Assembly: GCA_963779805.1 (NCBI GenBank) | Contig: CAVZZN010000007.1 | Span: 62,001-126,000, forward strand | Origin: CAIWHR01 sp963779805 | GTDB taxonomy: Bacteria > Pseudomonadota > Gammaproteobacteria > Burkholderiales > Casimicrobiaceae | DNA: 64,000 nucleotides | Reading direction: 5' to 3' | Part shown: one piece after another, positions 1 through 8,794 of the stretch | How positions within the stretch are numbered: position 1 is the stretch's first letter | Layout: each line of letters starts with the position of its first letter | Position numbers and translations under genes: made by a program | The notes under the pieces: model-generated | Told to the model about the DNA's origin: nothing | Databases searched by the model: none | Seen by the model: the letters and a program-made list of their open reading frames with translations, nothing else

Positions 1-792
1 TACCGCAGCAGCGAGCCGCTGGCCACCCCGCTGTCGTCCAAGATCGACGTGTCGCAGATCAAGCACACGATGGACTTCACGCTCACGCTCACGCGTAACC
101 AGCCGGTGACGTGGTCCGCAGCTACCGGCCAGGTGCTGGGCGGTGGCCAGCAGATCGCGCAGCGTTCGTGCCCTTCCCCGACGGCAGCGCGCGCTTGACG
201 GGCGAGCTGAAGTGCTTCGCGGTCGGCGCGGACGCGAACGGCAACGCGGGCCAGATCAACTTCAACCAGCTGTTCGGCAGTGCGACGGTCATCAGCTCCT
301 AATAATTCTGCATTCGAGTACAACGCGTGGGCGTTCCAGGCGCTCGGCGGGACGGCGGCGCAAGGGCAATTGGTCGGCACTCCGGGCACCATCAACCTCG
401 ACGGCACGATCACCGGCTACGACCTGTGCCCGAACATCCTGGTCGCCGATTTCCAGCCGACCGGCGCGCCGATACCTGCAGCGGGTCCCGCTTTTGCAGA
501 CGGTCCTCCGTTCACGTATATCGCCATCGCGGGCTGCAACCAGGACCTAACGCAACCTGCGCAGCCGTTCGTCACCAAGTACACCTACACCCGACCCTGC
601 AGCGTTCGCGGAGGCGAGAGCGTGACGTGTCCGGAGTGCGGTGCAGGCGGGCCGGGTGCACCGCCAGACGATCCGCCGAGGCAAGCGCTGTTCAGGTGGA
701 ACATGCGCTTCGGAATCGATCACGAGGAGCGCAGAAGCGACGAACCCCGCCGCAGCGGGGTCCGTTCGCCTTCGGCAGCGCCTAGCGCTTGA
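1..792 (+). CDS. Hypothetical protein, 5'-truncated at window edge, frame-broken
   Basis: I do not recognise this protein. The window opens inside it: frame 1 reads IDVSQIKHTMDFTLTLTRNQ and on to GGGQQIAQ near base 160. The same style of protein resumes in frame 3 (FVPFPDGSARLTGELKCFAV) until about base 300. It then returns to frame 1 (NNSAFEYNAWAFQALGG, later GYDLCPNILVADFQPTGA). Two frame breaks are needed to join the pieces. The composition (Thr, Asn, Gly, small residues, few charges) suggests an exported or surface protein, but no signal peptide can be seen because the start is missing. After about base 600 the residues become Arg/Pro/Gly-rich and unlike the rest, so the true stop may be earlier than 792, for example near base 624 in another frame. 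Function unknown. Confidence 0.4.
744..761. terminator. Possible bidirectional terminator hairpin
   Basis: A perfect 7-bp stem (ACCCCGC / GCGGGGT) with a 4-base loop sits between the ends of two converging reading frames. There is no clear U-tract on either side, so termination is inferred mainly from position. Confidence 0.3.
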
Positions 793-1187
793 AGCTGTCC
801 GCCGGTCCGGGGGTCCACGTCATGACCCCGGCCTGCGTCCTGCGACCGACCATGTTGCTGCCGCGCACGTAGGTACCGTTGTTCCAATGCATGATCGTCC
901 CCAGCATGCCGACGTGTACCGAGCCGGCGCAAACGTAGTCGTCGGCCACCAACTCGATGCGCATATACGCCGTCATCGTGCCCAGCGAGCTGTACTGCGC
1001 CAGCGGCATGGCGATGATCCCGCCGCCGGGCACCGTGCTGGCACTCACGGGAGCGGGTTTCGCAGTCGCAAAGAAATTCTGCTCGTAGTAGCTGTCGCCG
1101 CACTCGTGCGTTCCCGTGCGCGAGAACTCCTCCTCGTCCCAGAAGGCGAGAATGCAGCGATCCGGTTGCCAGGTAATCGCCAGCGCC
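782..1187 (-). CDS. Hypothetical protein, probable 5'-incomplete
   Basis: I do not recognise this protein. The frame encodes about 134 residues with protein-like composition: an Asp/Glu-rich and Cys-containing N-part (DRCILAFWDEEEFSRTGTHE, then CGDSYYEQNFF) and an aromatic, hydrophobic C-part (MHWNNGTYVRGSNMVGRR). Reading upstream, an in-frame TAG lies at 1188-1190 with no ATG after it; the first standard start in frame is a GTG at 1048, which would discard the convincing residues before it. Either a frame break or a real 5' truncation is present. The gene ends against the converging reading frame to its left and begins about 75 bp from the 3' end of tRNA-Ser, a position often used by integrating elements, but no integrase is visible. 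Confidence 0.4.
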
Positions 1188-1261
1188 TAACGGAGGCAAC
1201 CAGACGAAAGATCCGTAACCTCCACGCCTCGCTTCTTACACCGCGCCGCGGGGCAACGGAC

Positions 1262-1355
1262 TGGCGGAGACGCAGGGATTCGAACCCTGGATACAGGTTT
1301 TGGCCCGTATGCTCCCTTAGCAGGGGAGTGCCTTCGACCACTCGGCCACGTCTCC
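1262..1355 (-). tRNA. tRNA-Ser (anticodon GCU)
   Basis: The minus strand folds as a class II tRNA. The acceptor stem is GGAGACG / CGTCTCC, the discriminator is G and CCA is encoded. The anticodon stem is CTCCC/GGGAG with loop CTGCTAA, giving anticodon GCT, followed by a long variable arm (CATACGGGCCAAAACCTGTAT) and a T-arm containing GGTTCGAATCC. It decodes AGC/AGU. It lies next to lysC, as in many betaproteobacteria. Confidence 0.97.
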
Positions 1356-1533
1356 ATCGAGCAACTGCGCATTCTAGCGTCAGCAGCGGTGAGCGTCCAG
1401 CCGAACTTGCCGGCGCAGGAGGAGGCCACGGTCGGCCGGCGGCGGGCGTTGCGGCGTGCCACGGTGCCGGCGGCCGGGAGAGCCTCGACGGGAGCGCCTC
1501 ACTTCAGACGCCCCTTCGCAGCACGAACTTGCG

Positions 1534-2808
1534 TTACGCGGCGCTGCCCGCGATGCGATCCTCGAACGCGACCGGTTCCTTGTCGAGCTCGAACGCGCGA
1601 TGCAGCACGCGCACGGCGAGCTCGAGGTACTTCTCGTCGATCACGACGGAGATCTTGATCTCGGAGGTGGAGATCATCTGGATGTTGATCTGCTCGTCGG
1701 CGAGCGTCTTGAACATGGTGCTCGCGAGGCCGGTGTGCGAGCGCATGCCGATGCCGACCACCGACACCTTGCAGATCTTGCGGTCGCCGATGATCTCGCG
1801 CGCCTTGAACGTCTTGCCGCGCTCGCCCTCGAGCACCTTCATCGCCTTGTCGTACTCGTTGCGGTTCACCGTGAACGAGAAGTCGGTGTGGCCGGACGCA
1901 CCGATGTTCTGCACGATCATGTCGACGTCGATGTTCGCCGCCGCGATCGGGCCGAGGATGGCGTAGGCGACGCCGGGACGGTCTTCCACGCCCATCACGG
2001 AGATCTTCGCCTCGTCGCGGCTGAACGCGATGCCCGAAATGATGGCCTGTTCCATGTTCTGTTCCTCTTCGTAGGTGATGAGCGTGCCGGGCGAGGTCAC
2101 TTCGGGATCCTCGAGCGACGACAGCACGCGCAGCTTCACCTTGTACTTGCCCGCGAACTCCACGGAGCGGATCTGCAGCACCTTCGACCCGAGGCTTGCC
2201 ATCTCGAGCATTTCCTCGAAGGTCACGCGATCGAGGCGGCGCGCTTCGGGCACGATGCGCGGGTCCGTGGTGTACACGCCGTCGACGTCGGTGTAGATCT
2301 GGCATTCGTCGGCCGTGAGCGCAGCGGCGAGCGCCACACCCGACGTATCGGAACCGCCGCGGCCGAGCGTCGTGATGTTGCCGTCGGTGTCGACACCCTG
2401 GAACCCGGCGACGATGACGATGCAGCCGGCTTCGAGGTCGGCGCGCATGTTCTTTTCGTCGATGTCGAGGATGCGCGCCTTGGTGAAGGCGTTGTCGGTG
2501 AGGATGCGCACCTGCCCGCCCGTGTAGCTGCGCGCCTTGAGGCCCATGGCCTGCAGCGTGATGGCGAGGAGGCCGATCGTGACCTGCTCGCCGGTCGCCG
2601 CGACGACGTCGAGCTCGCGCGGATCGGGACTGGACGACAGCTCCTTGGCGAGCGCGAGCAGGCGATTGGTCTCGCCGGCCATTGCCGACACGACGACGAC
2701 GAGCTGATGCCCTTCGCGATGGAAGCGCGCGATGCGCCGCGCGACGTTCTTGATGCGCTCGGTGGTGCCCACCGAGGTGCCGCCATATTTCTGTACGATC
2801 AGGGCCAT
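1534..2808 (-). CDS. lysC: Aspartate kinase
   Basis: Phosphorylates L-aspartate to 4-phospho-L-aspartate, the first step to lysine, threonine, methionine and diaminopimelate. The protein has 424 residues, normal for the single-function class. The N-terminal kinase motif KYGGTSVG is at residues 7-14 and the nucleotide-binding segment GRGGSDTSGVALAA at about 170. Two ACT domains follow (from about residue 265: DEAKISVMGVEDRPGVAYAI, and near 345: CKVSVVGIGMRSHTGLA), the site of lysine/threonine feedback inhibition. An internal Met near residue 250 (MEQAIISGIAF) matches where some organisms start a separate regulatory subunit; this is inferred, not shown. It is downstream of fabF on the same strand and upstream of tRNA-Ser. 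The frame is intact. Confidence 0.97.
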   Translation of the reverse strand: MALIVQKYGGTSVGTTERIKNVARRIARFHREGHQLVVVVSAMAGETNRLLALAKELSSSPDPRELDVVAATGEQVTIGLLAITLQAMGLKARSYTGGQVRILTDNAFTKARILDIDEKNMRADLEAGCIVIVAGFQGVDTDGNITTLGRGGSDTSGVALAAALTADECQIYTDVDGVYTTDPRIVPEARRLDRVTFEEMLEMASLGSKVLQIRSVEFAGKYKVKLRVLSSLEDPEVTSPGTLITYEEEQNMEQAIISGIAFSRDEAKISVMGVEDRPGVAYAILGPIAAANIDVDMIVQNIGASGHTDFSFTVNRNEYDKAMKVLEGERGKTFKAREIIGDRKICKVSVVGIGMRSHTGLASTMFKTLADEQINIQMISTSEIKISVVIDEKYLELAVRVLHRAFELDKEPVAFEDRIAGSAA

Positions 2809-2854
2809 GGCCGTGGGGGTCGGGTGCGAAGGGGGCGGCGCAACCGCCCCCTCG

Positions 2855-4094
2855 TTACAGCGTGCGGAACGCGAGGGTGGCGTTGGTGCCGCCGAAGCCG
2901 AACGAATTAGACAATGCCGCGCGGATGCGCATCTTGCGCGCGGTCAAGGGAACGAAATCGAGGTCGCACTGCGGATCCTGCCGGAAGAGGTTCGCCGTGG
3001 GGGGTGCCACCTGGTCGCGCAGCGCGAGCACGGTGAACACCGCCTCGATGCCGCCGGCCGCACCGAGCAGGTGCCCGGTCATCGACTTGGTCGAGCTCAC
3101 CGCGAGCTTTGCGGCGTGGTCGCCGAAGCAGCGCTTCACCGCGATGCACTCGGCGATGTCGCCGAGCGGCGTGGACGTGCCGTGCGCGTTGATGTAGTCG
3201 ACGTCCTCGCCGTTCATCCGGGCATTGCGCAGCGCGTTGCGCATGCTGCGCATCGCGCCGTTGCCGTCCTCCGGCGGGGCCGTGATGTGATGCGCATCGG
3301 CGCTCATGCCGTAGCCCGTGAGCTCGCAGTAGATGCGCGCGCCGCGGGCCTTCGCGTGCTCGTATTCCTCGAGCACGAGAATGCCGGCGCCCTCGCCCAG
3401 CACGAAGCCGTCGCGGTCGACATCCCACGGCCGGCTTGCGGCGGCGGGATCGTCGTTGCGCGTCGACAGCGCACGCGCCGAGCAGAATCCGCCCACGCCC
3501 AGCGGCGCACACCGTCGCCTCGGTGCCGCCGGCCACCATCACGTCGGCATCGCCATATTCGATGAGGCGCGCCGCTTCGCCGATGCTGTGGTTCGCGGTG
3601 GAGCACGCGGTGGCCGTCGCCAGGTTGGGTCCTTGAAACCCGTACTGGATCGACACCAGTCCCGCGGGCATGTTGACGATCGATCCCGGCACGAAGAACG
3701 GCGAGATCTTGCGCGGACCGCCTTCGAGGTACGCCTTGCCGGTGGCCTCGATCAGCGGCAGGCCGCCGATGCCCGAGCCGATGCACACCCCCACCCGCTC
3801 CTTGTCGCCCGCGTAATCCGCGAGTCCGGCGTCCTTCACCGCCTCCATGGTCGCCACGAGGCCGTAGTGCGTGAAGGTGTCGTAGCGCCGGGCTTCCTTG
3901 GCGGACAGGAACTGCCCGACGTCGAAGTTCTTCACCTCGCCCGCGATCTGCGACGGGAACGGCGTCGGATCGAAATGCGTGATCCGGCCGATGCCGGAGC
4001 GTCCGGCAAGGATGGCCTCCCACGCCGTGGGAACGTCGTTACCGACGGGAGAAACGATGCCCAGTCCGGTGACGACAACGCGACGACGGCTCAT
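2855..4094 (-). CDS. fabF: 3-oxoacyl-[ACP] synthase II (frame break)
   Basis: Elongates acyl-ACP by condensing it with malonyl-ACP in type II fatty-acid synthesis. The N-terminal part begins MSRRRVVVTGLGIVSPVGND and carries the active-site cysteine in TATACSTANHSIG (about residue 165). The C-terminal part carries the two catalytic histidines in NAHGTSTPLGD and SMTGHLLGAAGG and ends in the typical SNSFGFGGTNATL. The two parts lie in different frames, meeting near 3,500: removing one G from TGCGCCGCTGGGC restores the family sequence VCPLGVGGF. The restored length is about 412 residues, normal for FabF. It lies downstream of acpP with a palindromic repeat between them. I read the break as a sequence error in an otherwise complete gene. 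Confidence 0.93.
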
Positions 4095-4177
4095 GACGGT
4101 GGCTTCGGAAAGGGAATGCGATCGGCGGCGAAACGGAAGAGACGGGAAGCGCGCTGGTGCACCACCGGGACCATCGA

Positions 4178-4211
4178 CCCTTTACTCTGAGTAATTACTC
4201 CGAGTAAAGGG
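4178..4211. repeat. 34-bp intergenic palindrome, copy 1
   Basis: CCC-TTTACTC-T-GAGTAA-TTACTC-C-GAGTAAA-GGG forms a palindrome over its whole length with one mismatched pair. It consists of two tandem half-units of TTACTCnGAGTAA, themselves palindromic. The same architecture recurs at 22095-22128 and, inverted, at 22146-22169. It lies between acpP and fabF within the fatty-acid operon, so it could act as an mRNA hairpin or a protein-binding site. Confidence 0.85.
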
Positions 4212-4294
4212 GGAGAAGGATGCGCGCGCGCCAGCCGGAAACGCCGCATGGGGTCGCGACGCTGTCGTCGCGGCAACCCGCATGCGGGAGCCGG

Positions 4295-4537
4295 TCATTT
4301 CTTGCTGAGGTGCGAGCTGATGTAGGTGATCGCCTGCTGCACGGTCGTGATCTTCTCGGCTTCCTCGTCCGGGATCTCCGTCTCGAATTCCTCCTCGAGG
4401 GCCATCACGAGCTCCACGGTGTCCAGAGAATCCGCGCCGAGATCGTCGACGAAGGACGACTCGTTCTTGATCTCGGCTTCGTTGACCCCGAGTTGCTCGG
4501 CGACGATCTTCTTGACCCGTTGTTCGATGTTTTCCAT
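4295..4537 (-). CDS. acpP: Acyl carrier protein
   Basis: Carries growing acyl chains on a 4'-phosphopantetheine arm in fatty-acid synthesis. The product has 80 residues, very acidic, with the prosthetic-group attachment motif DLGADSLDTVELVMALEEEF; the modified serine is in GADSLD. The start (MENIEQRVKKIV) matches the family, and AGGGGAGGAG lies upstream as ribosome-binding site. It lies between fabG and fabF in the usual order. Confidence 0.98.
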   Translation of the reverse strand: MENIEQRVKKIVAEQLGVNEAEIKNESSFVDDLGADSLDTVELVMALEEEFETEIPDEEAEKITTVQQAITYISSHLSKK

Positions 4538-4644
4538 GCGTCTCCTCCCCTGCAGGGATGTGGGTGTTAAACCGGGCAATTTTACCAGAACGGCTTGTCT
4601 GCGCCCCGCGGCGCGCGCGATGGGCGGTGCGGCAGCCGGTCCCG

Positions 4645-5391
4645 TCAGGTCATGTACATGCCGCCGTTGACGTGCAACGTGACCCCGGTGATGTACGCCG
4701 CCTGCGGCGAAGCGAGAAACGCCACCGCGAATGCGATGTCCTCCGGCGAGCCGAGCCGCCCGAGCGGAATGCGCTCCTGCAGCTGCGTGCGCTGCGCTTC
4801 CGGCAGGCTGCGCGTCATGTCCGTGTCGATGAAGCCCGGCGCGACGCAGTTCACCGTGATGTTGCGGCTGCCCACTTCCTGCGCGAGCGACTTGGTGAAG
4901 CCGACGAGCGCCGCCTTCGACGCCGCGTAGTTCGCCTGCCCGGCATTGCCGCTGCTGCCGACCACGGATCCGATCTGGATGATGCGACCGTTGCGGGCCT
5001 TCATCATTCCGCGCAGGACGGCCTTCGCGAGGCGATACGTCGCCTTGAGATTGGTCGTCATCACGGCATCCCACTCGTTCTCCTTCATGCGCAGGAGCAG
5101 GTTGTCGCGCGTGATGCCGGCGTTGTTGACGAGGATCGTGACGGCGCCGTGCGTGGCTTCGACGTCGGCGAGCGCTTTGTCGACGGCCTGCGCATCGGTG
5201 ACGTCGAGGGCGATGCCGCTGCCGCCGTTGCCTGCGAGGGCGGCGTCGATCTTCGCTGCGCCTTCGGCCGTCGTCGCGGTGCCGATCACCGTGGCACCCG
5301 CCTGTGCGAGCGTCGCTGCAATCGCGTGACCGATGCCGCGCGTGGCGCCGGTGACGAGCGCAACCTGTCCATCGAGACTGATGCCGATCAT
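4645..5391 (-). CDS. fabG: 3-oxoacyl-[ACP] reductase
   Basis: Reduces 3-oxoacyl-ACP to 3-hydroxyacyl-ACP with NADPH. The 248-residue short-chain dehydrogenase has the cofactor motif TGATRGIGHAIA near residue 15, NNAG near 88, and the catalytic Ser plus YAASKAA (Tyr-x-x-x-Lys) near residues 140-156. The C-terminus ITGVTLHVNGGMYM is typical of FabG. Its ATG overlaps the fabD stop (ATGA), indicating translational coupling. Confidence 0.97.
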   Translation of the reverse strand: MIGISLDGQVALVTGATRGIGHAIAATLAQAGATVIGTATTAEGAAKIDAALAGNGGSGIALDVTDAQAVDKALADVEATHGAVTILVNNAGITRDNLLLRMKENEWDAVMTTNLKATYRLAKAVLRGMMKARNGRIIQIGSVVGSSGNAGQANYAASKAALVGFTKSLAQEVGSRNITVNCVAPGFIDTDMTRSLPEAQRTQLQERIPLGRLGSPEDIAFAVAFLASPQAAYITGVTLHVNGGMYMT

Positions 5392-6352
5392 GCCGTTCCT
5401 CCCGCTGCAGCCCCGACGAGCGCAGCCTTGACCGTGTCGATGGCCGCGCCGTCGGTCAGCGCAAGCCCCGTGAGTTCCGGCACGATGCGCTTGGTGAGGC
5501 CCGCGAGCACCTTGCCGGGACCGCATTCCACGACGTGCGTCACGCCACGGCCCGCCATGGCACGAATCGTCTCGACCCAGCGCACGGGACTCGCGGCCTG
5601 CGCGGCCAGCGCGGCACGAATCGCATCCGGCGTGGTGTGCTCGGCCACGTCCACATTGTGCAGCACCGGAATGCGCGGGGCCGTGAACGGTACCTCGGCA
5701 AGCCGCGTGGCGAGTCGCTCGGCGGCGGGTTTGAGCAATGCGCTGTGGAACGGCGCCGATACCGGCAGCAACACGGCGCGTTTCGCACCGCGCGTCTTCG
5801 CCGCCGCGATCGCCCGCTCGACGGCGCTGCGATGTCCCGCGATCACCACTTGCGATGGCGCATTGAAATTCACCGGCTCGACGAGCTCGCCCGCGGCCTG
5901 CGCGCATCGCTTCCGCACATGCTGCCGCAACGCTCGTGTCGTCGAGGCCGAGGATCGCGGCCATCGCGCCGACACCGGCCGGCACGGCCTCCTGCATGGC
6001 CTGCGCCCGGAAGCGCACGAGCGGCAGCGCGTCGCGAAACGCGAGCGCGCCCGAAGCGACGAGCGCGCTGTATTCGCCGAGGCTGTGCCCGGCGAGCAGC
6101 ACCGGCCGCGCGCCGCCCGCTGCGAGCCAGGCGCGCCACGTGGCCACCGCGGCCGTCAGCATGACGGGCTGGGTATTGATCGTCTGGTCGAGATCGGACT
6201 GCGGACCGGTGCTCACGAGTCGCCACAGGTCCTGACCGAGCACCGACGACGCCTCGTCGAAGGTCGCGCGCACCTCGGGGCTGAGCATCGAACCCGGCCA
6301 TCATGCCGATCGACTGCGAGCCCTGTCCCGGAAACACGAACGCGAGCGTCAT
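5388..6352 (-). CDS. fabD: Malonyl-CoA-ACP transacylase (two frame breaks)
   Basis: Transfers malonyl from CoA to ACP to supply fatty-acid elongation. Three segments in different frames make the complete protein. The start is MTLAFVFPGQGSQSIGMMAG with the oxyanion motif GQGSQ. A middle segment beginning MLSPEVRATFDEASSVLGQD holds the nucleophile motif GHSLGEYSAL (Ser about 92). A C-terminal segment (AAGELVEPVNFNAPSQVVIA onward) holds the catalytic histidine in APFHSALL. Junctions are near 6,290 and 5,960. The joined length of about 320 residues is normal. It sits between fabH and fabG and overlaps fabG. Since fabD is essential in bacteria that use this pathway, sequence error is the likely cause. 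Confidence 0.92.
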
Positions 6353-6360
6353 GGCACTCC

Positions 6361-7323
6361 TTACCAGTGAAGAAACACCGAGCCCCAGGTGAAGCCGCCG
6401 CCTACGCCGAGCAGCAGCACGCGCTGCCCCGCGGTGATGCGCCCGTCGCGCACCGCCTCGTCCAGCGCGAGCGGAATCGACGCCGCAGAGGTGTTCGCGT
6501 GGTGATCCACCGTGGTCACGACCTTGCTCATCGGCAGCGACAGCTTGCGTGCAGTCGCCTCGATGATGCGCTCGTTGGCCTGGTGCGGGATGAGCCAGTC
6601 GATCGCATCGGTGCCGACGCCGTTGGCGACGAGCGCTTCCTGCGCGACCTCGGCGAGCACGCGCACGGCGAACTTGAACACCGCCTGCCCGTCCATGTGC
6701 ACGAAGGGCCGGCCCGCGACCTCGCCATTCGCGACGCCGCCCGGCACGCACAGCATCTCGCGATGCGAGCCGTCGGCGTGCAGGTGGGCGGACACGATCC
6801 CGGGCACCTCGGACGGCATCAGCACGACCGCGCCCGCGCCGTCGCCGAAGAGCACGCACGTGCCGCGATCGCTCCAGTCGAGGATGCGCGAGTAGATTTC
6901 CGCTCCCACGACGAGCGCGTTGCGCGCCATGCCGGATGCGAGCATGCGGTCCGCGATCGCGAGCGCGTACACGAAGCCGCTGCACACGGCCTGCACGTCG
7001 AACGCCGGCCCGCCGCGCGCGCCGAGCTTGTGCTGCAGGATGCACGCGGTGGACGGAAACACCATGTCCGGCGTCGTGGTCGCGACGATGATCATGTCGA
7101 CGTCGGCGGGTCGAAGCCCGGCGGCAGCGAGCGCGTTGCGCGCCGCATGCAGCGCGAGATCGCTCGTCTGCTCCGCGGGCGCCGCGATGTGACGCTGGCG
7201 AATGCCGGTGCGGGCGTGGATCCACGCGTCGCTGGTGTCGACGCGGCGCTCGAGATCGGCGTTGGTCAGCACCTGCGCCGGCAGATAGCTGCCGGTGCCG
7301 ACGATGCGGCTATGAACGGGCAT
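6361..7323 (-). CDS. fabH: 3-oxoacyl-[ACP] synthase III
   Basis: Starts fatty-acid synthesis by condensing acetyl-CoA with malonyl-ACP. The 320-residue protein has the catalytic triad in AVCSGFVYALAIADR (Cys about 112), WLIPHQANERI (His) and HHANTSAASIPLAL (Asn). I chose the start MPVHSRIVGTGSYLPAQVLT because it matches the family N-terminus; longer upstream reading enters plsX. It overlaps the plsX end by 14 bp, consistent with one operon. The frame is intact. Confidence 0.97.
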   Translation of the reverse strand: MPVHSRIVGTGSYLPAQVLTNADLERRVDTSDAWIHARTGIRQRHIAAPAEQTSDLALHAARNALAAAGLRPADVDMIIVATTTPDMVFPSTACILQHKLGARGGPAFDVQAVCSGFVYALAIADRMLASGMARNALVVGAEIYSRILDWSDRGTCVLFGDGAGAVVLMPSEVPGIVSAHLHADGSHREMLCVPGGVANGEVAGRPFVHMDGQAVFKFAVRVLAEVAQEALVANGVGTDAIDWLIPHQANERIIEATARKLSLPMSKVVTTVDHHANTSAASIPLALDEAVRDGRITAGQRVLLLGVGGGFTWGSVFLHW

Positions 7324-8392
7324 TGGCAGCAGGCGCCGTGCTCGAAGCCGGGTGCGCCGACGTCGCGGCCGTGGACGCCGAGGCCATGGCGGGCATGGCG
7401 GCCATGCGTTGCGCGATGCGGTCGAGGACGCCGTTCGCCGCCTCCGCATACGCCTTGCGCAGCGCGTAACGAAACGCGAGCGCATCCGCGGAGCCGTGGC
7501 TCTTGACGACCACGCCTTTCAGGCCGATCAGCGTCGCGCCGTTGTAATGCCGCGGATCGATGCGTTGCCTGAAGGCGCGCAGCACCGGGTACGCAAGGGC
7601 CGCCGCCAGCTTGGTGAGGAGGTTGCGCGTGAACTCCTCCTTGAGGAATTCGTACAGCATCGTGGCGAGACCTTCGGACGTCTTGAGCGCGACGTTGCCG
7701 ACGAAGCCGTCGCACACCACGACGTCGGTGGTGCCCTTGTAGATGTCGCTGCCCTCGACGTTGCCGTAGAAGTTGAGCCCGGAGCGCTTCAGCAGCTCCG
7801 CCGTTTCCTTCACCATCTCGTTGCCCTTGATGTCCTCCTCGCCGATGTTGAGGAGCCCCACCGTGGGCCGCTCGATGCCTTCGACCGCAGCCACGAGCGC
7901 GCTCCCCATCACCGCGAACTGCAGGAGCTGCTCGGGCGTGCAGTTGACGTTGGCGCCGAGATCGAGCGCGGTCGTGACGCCTTTCTTGCTGGGCAGCTGC
8001 CCGGCAATCGCCGGCCGGTCGATGCCGGGCAGGGTCTTCAGGACGAAGCGCGAGATCGCCATCAGCGCCCCGGTGTTGCCGGCCGACACGCACGCGTGCG
8101 CGGTGCCGTCCTTCACCAGGTTGATGGCGATGCGCATCGACGAGTCCTTCTTGGTGCGCAGGGCGAGCGCCGGGGACTCCGTCATCTCCACCACTTCGGC
8201 AGCGGACTTGAGCGTCAGCCGATCCTTCGCCGACGAGCGCGCGTGCGCGAGCGCAGCCTCGAGCCGCTCGGGCGTGCCCACGGCGATGATCCTCGCCTGT
8301 GGCGCCTCTTCCAGGAATGCGAGGGAGGCAGGAATCGTCACGGACGGACCGTGATCGCCCCCCATCGCATCGACCGCTATCGTGACCGGCAT
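7310..8392 (-). CDS. plsX: Phosphate acyltransferase PlsX
   Basis: Converts acyl-ACP to acyl-phosphate for the PlsY route of phospholipid synthesis; peripheral membrane enzyme. The start MPVTIAVDAMGGDHGPSVTI is the family signature; an in-frame extension upstream is not conserved-looking and was rejected. Later motifs SAGNTGALMA and CDGFVGNVALKTSEG are also typical. The protein has 360 residues; the last ~25 are an Ala/Ser/Pro-rich tail. It lies between rpmF and fabH, the common proteobacterial order. Confidence 0.97.
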   Translation of the reverse strand: MPVTIAVDAMGGDHGPSVTIPASLAFLEEAPQARIIAVGTPERLEAALAHARSSAKDRLTLKSAAEVVEMTESPALALRTKKDSSMRIAINLVKDGTAHACVSAGNTGALMAISRFVLKTLPGIDRPAIAGQLPSKKGVTTALDLGANVNCTPEQLLQFAVMGSALVAAVEGIERPTVGLLNIGEEDIKGNEMVKETAELLKRSGLNFYGNVEGSDIYKGTTDVVVCDGFVGNVALKTSEGLATMLYEFLKEEFTRNLLTKLAAALAYPVLRAFRQRIDPRHYNGATLIGLKGVVVKSHGSADALAFRYALRKAYAEAANGVLDRIAQRMAAMPAMASASTAATSAHPASSTAPAANARS

Positions 8393-8515
8393 CCCAGATC
8401 GGAGATGGAGCGCAGCGTTGCAGCCGCGCAATCGGTGGTGCCGCAGGCCGCGCGCAACGTGCGGCAGCCGGCGAAGCCAGTGTGCGCGCAGCAGGTTGCG
8501 CCGCGCGCGCGAGCG

Positions 8516-8698
8516 TTACTCGTCGTTCTTGGTGGCGACGACCTTCTTGCCGCGGTAGAAACCCGACGGGCTCACGTGGTGGCGCAGATGCACCTCGCCG
8601 CTGACGGGCTCGACGGCGAGCGCGGGCTTCTTCAGGTGGTCGTGCGCGCGGTGCATGCCGCGCTTCGACGGGGACTTCTTGTTCTGCTGGACAGCCAT
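8516..8698 (-). CDS. rpmF: 50S ribosomal protein L32
   Basis: Structural protein of the large ribosomal subunit, 60 residues, beginning MAVQQNKKSPSKRGMHRAHD and containing HVSPSGFYRGKKV. It lacks the four zinc-binding cysteines of the C+ form, which is usual for betaproteobacterial L32. An AGGAGAACGTC sequence upstream provides the ribosome-binding site. It lies between yceD and plsX as in most proteobacteria. Confidence 0.98.
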   Translation of the reverse strand: MAVQQNKKSPSKRGMHRAHDHLKKPALAVEPVSGEVHLRHHVSPSGFYRGKKVVATKNDE

Positions 8699-8794
8699 GA
8701 CGTTCTCCTGCTTCGGTAGTTGCGCGAAGTTGCGATCAAGCCAGTTGCGCTCGGCGGCGGGTCACCTGCAAGCCCGCAGCCATGATGCGATCGA

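Noticed and set aside
2855..4094. fabF as a genuine pseudogene
   Set aside because: All catalytic residues are present, one base restores the family sequence exactly, and neighbouring essential genes carry the same kind of error.
4558..7506. A 982-codon open frame on the plus strand across the fatty-acid genes
   Set aside because: Arg/Ala-rich shadow of fabG, fabD and fabH on the opposite strand; the real genes have clear catalytic motifs. Many other long plus/minus frames in this GC-rich sequence are the same artefact.
8392..8431. Longer plsX start
   Set aside because: The additional 13 residues have no family match; MPVTIAVDAMGGDHG is the conserved start.
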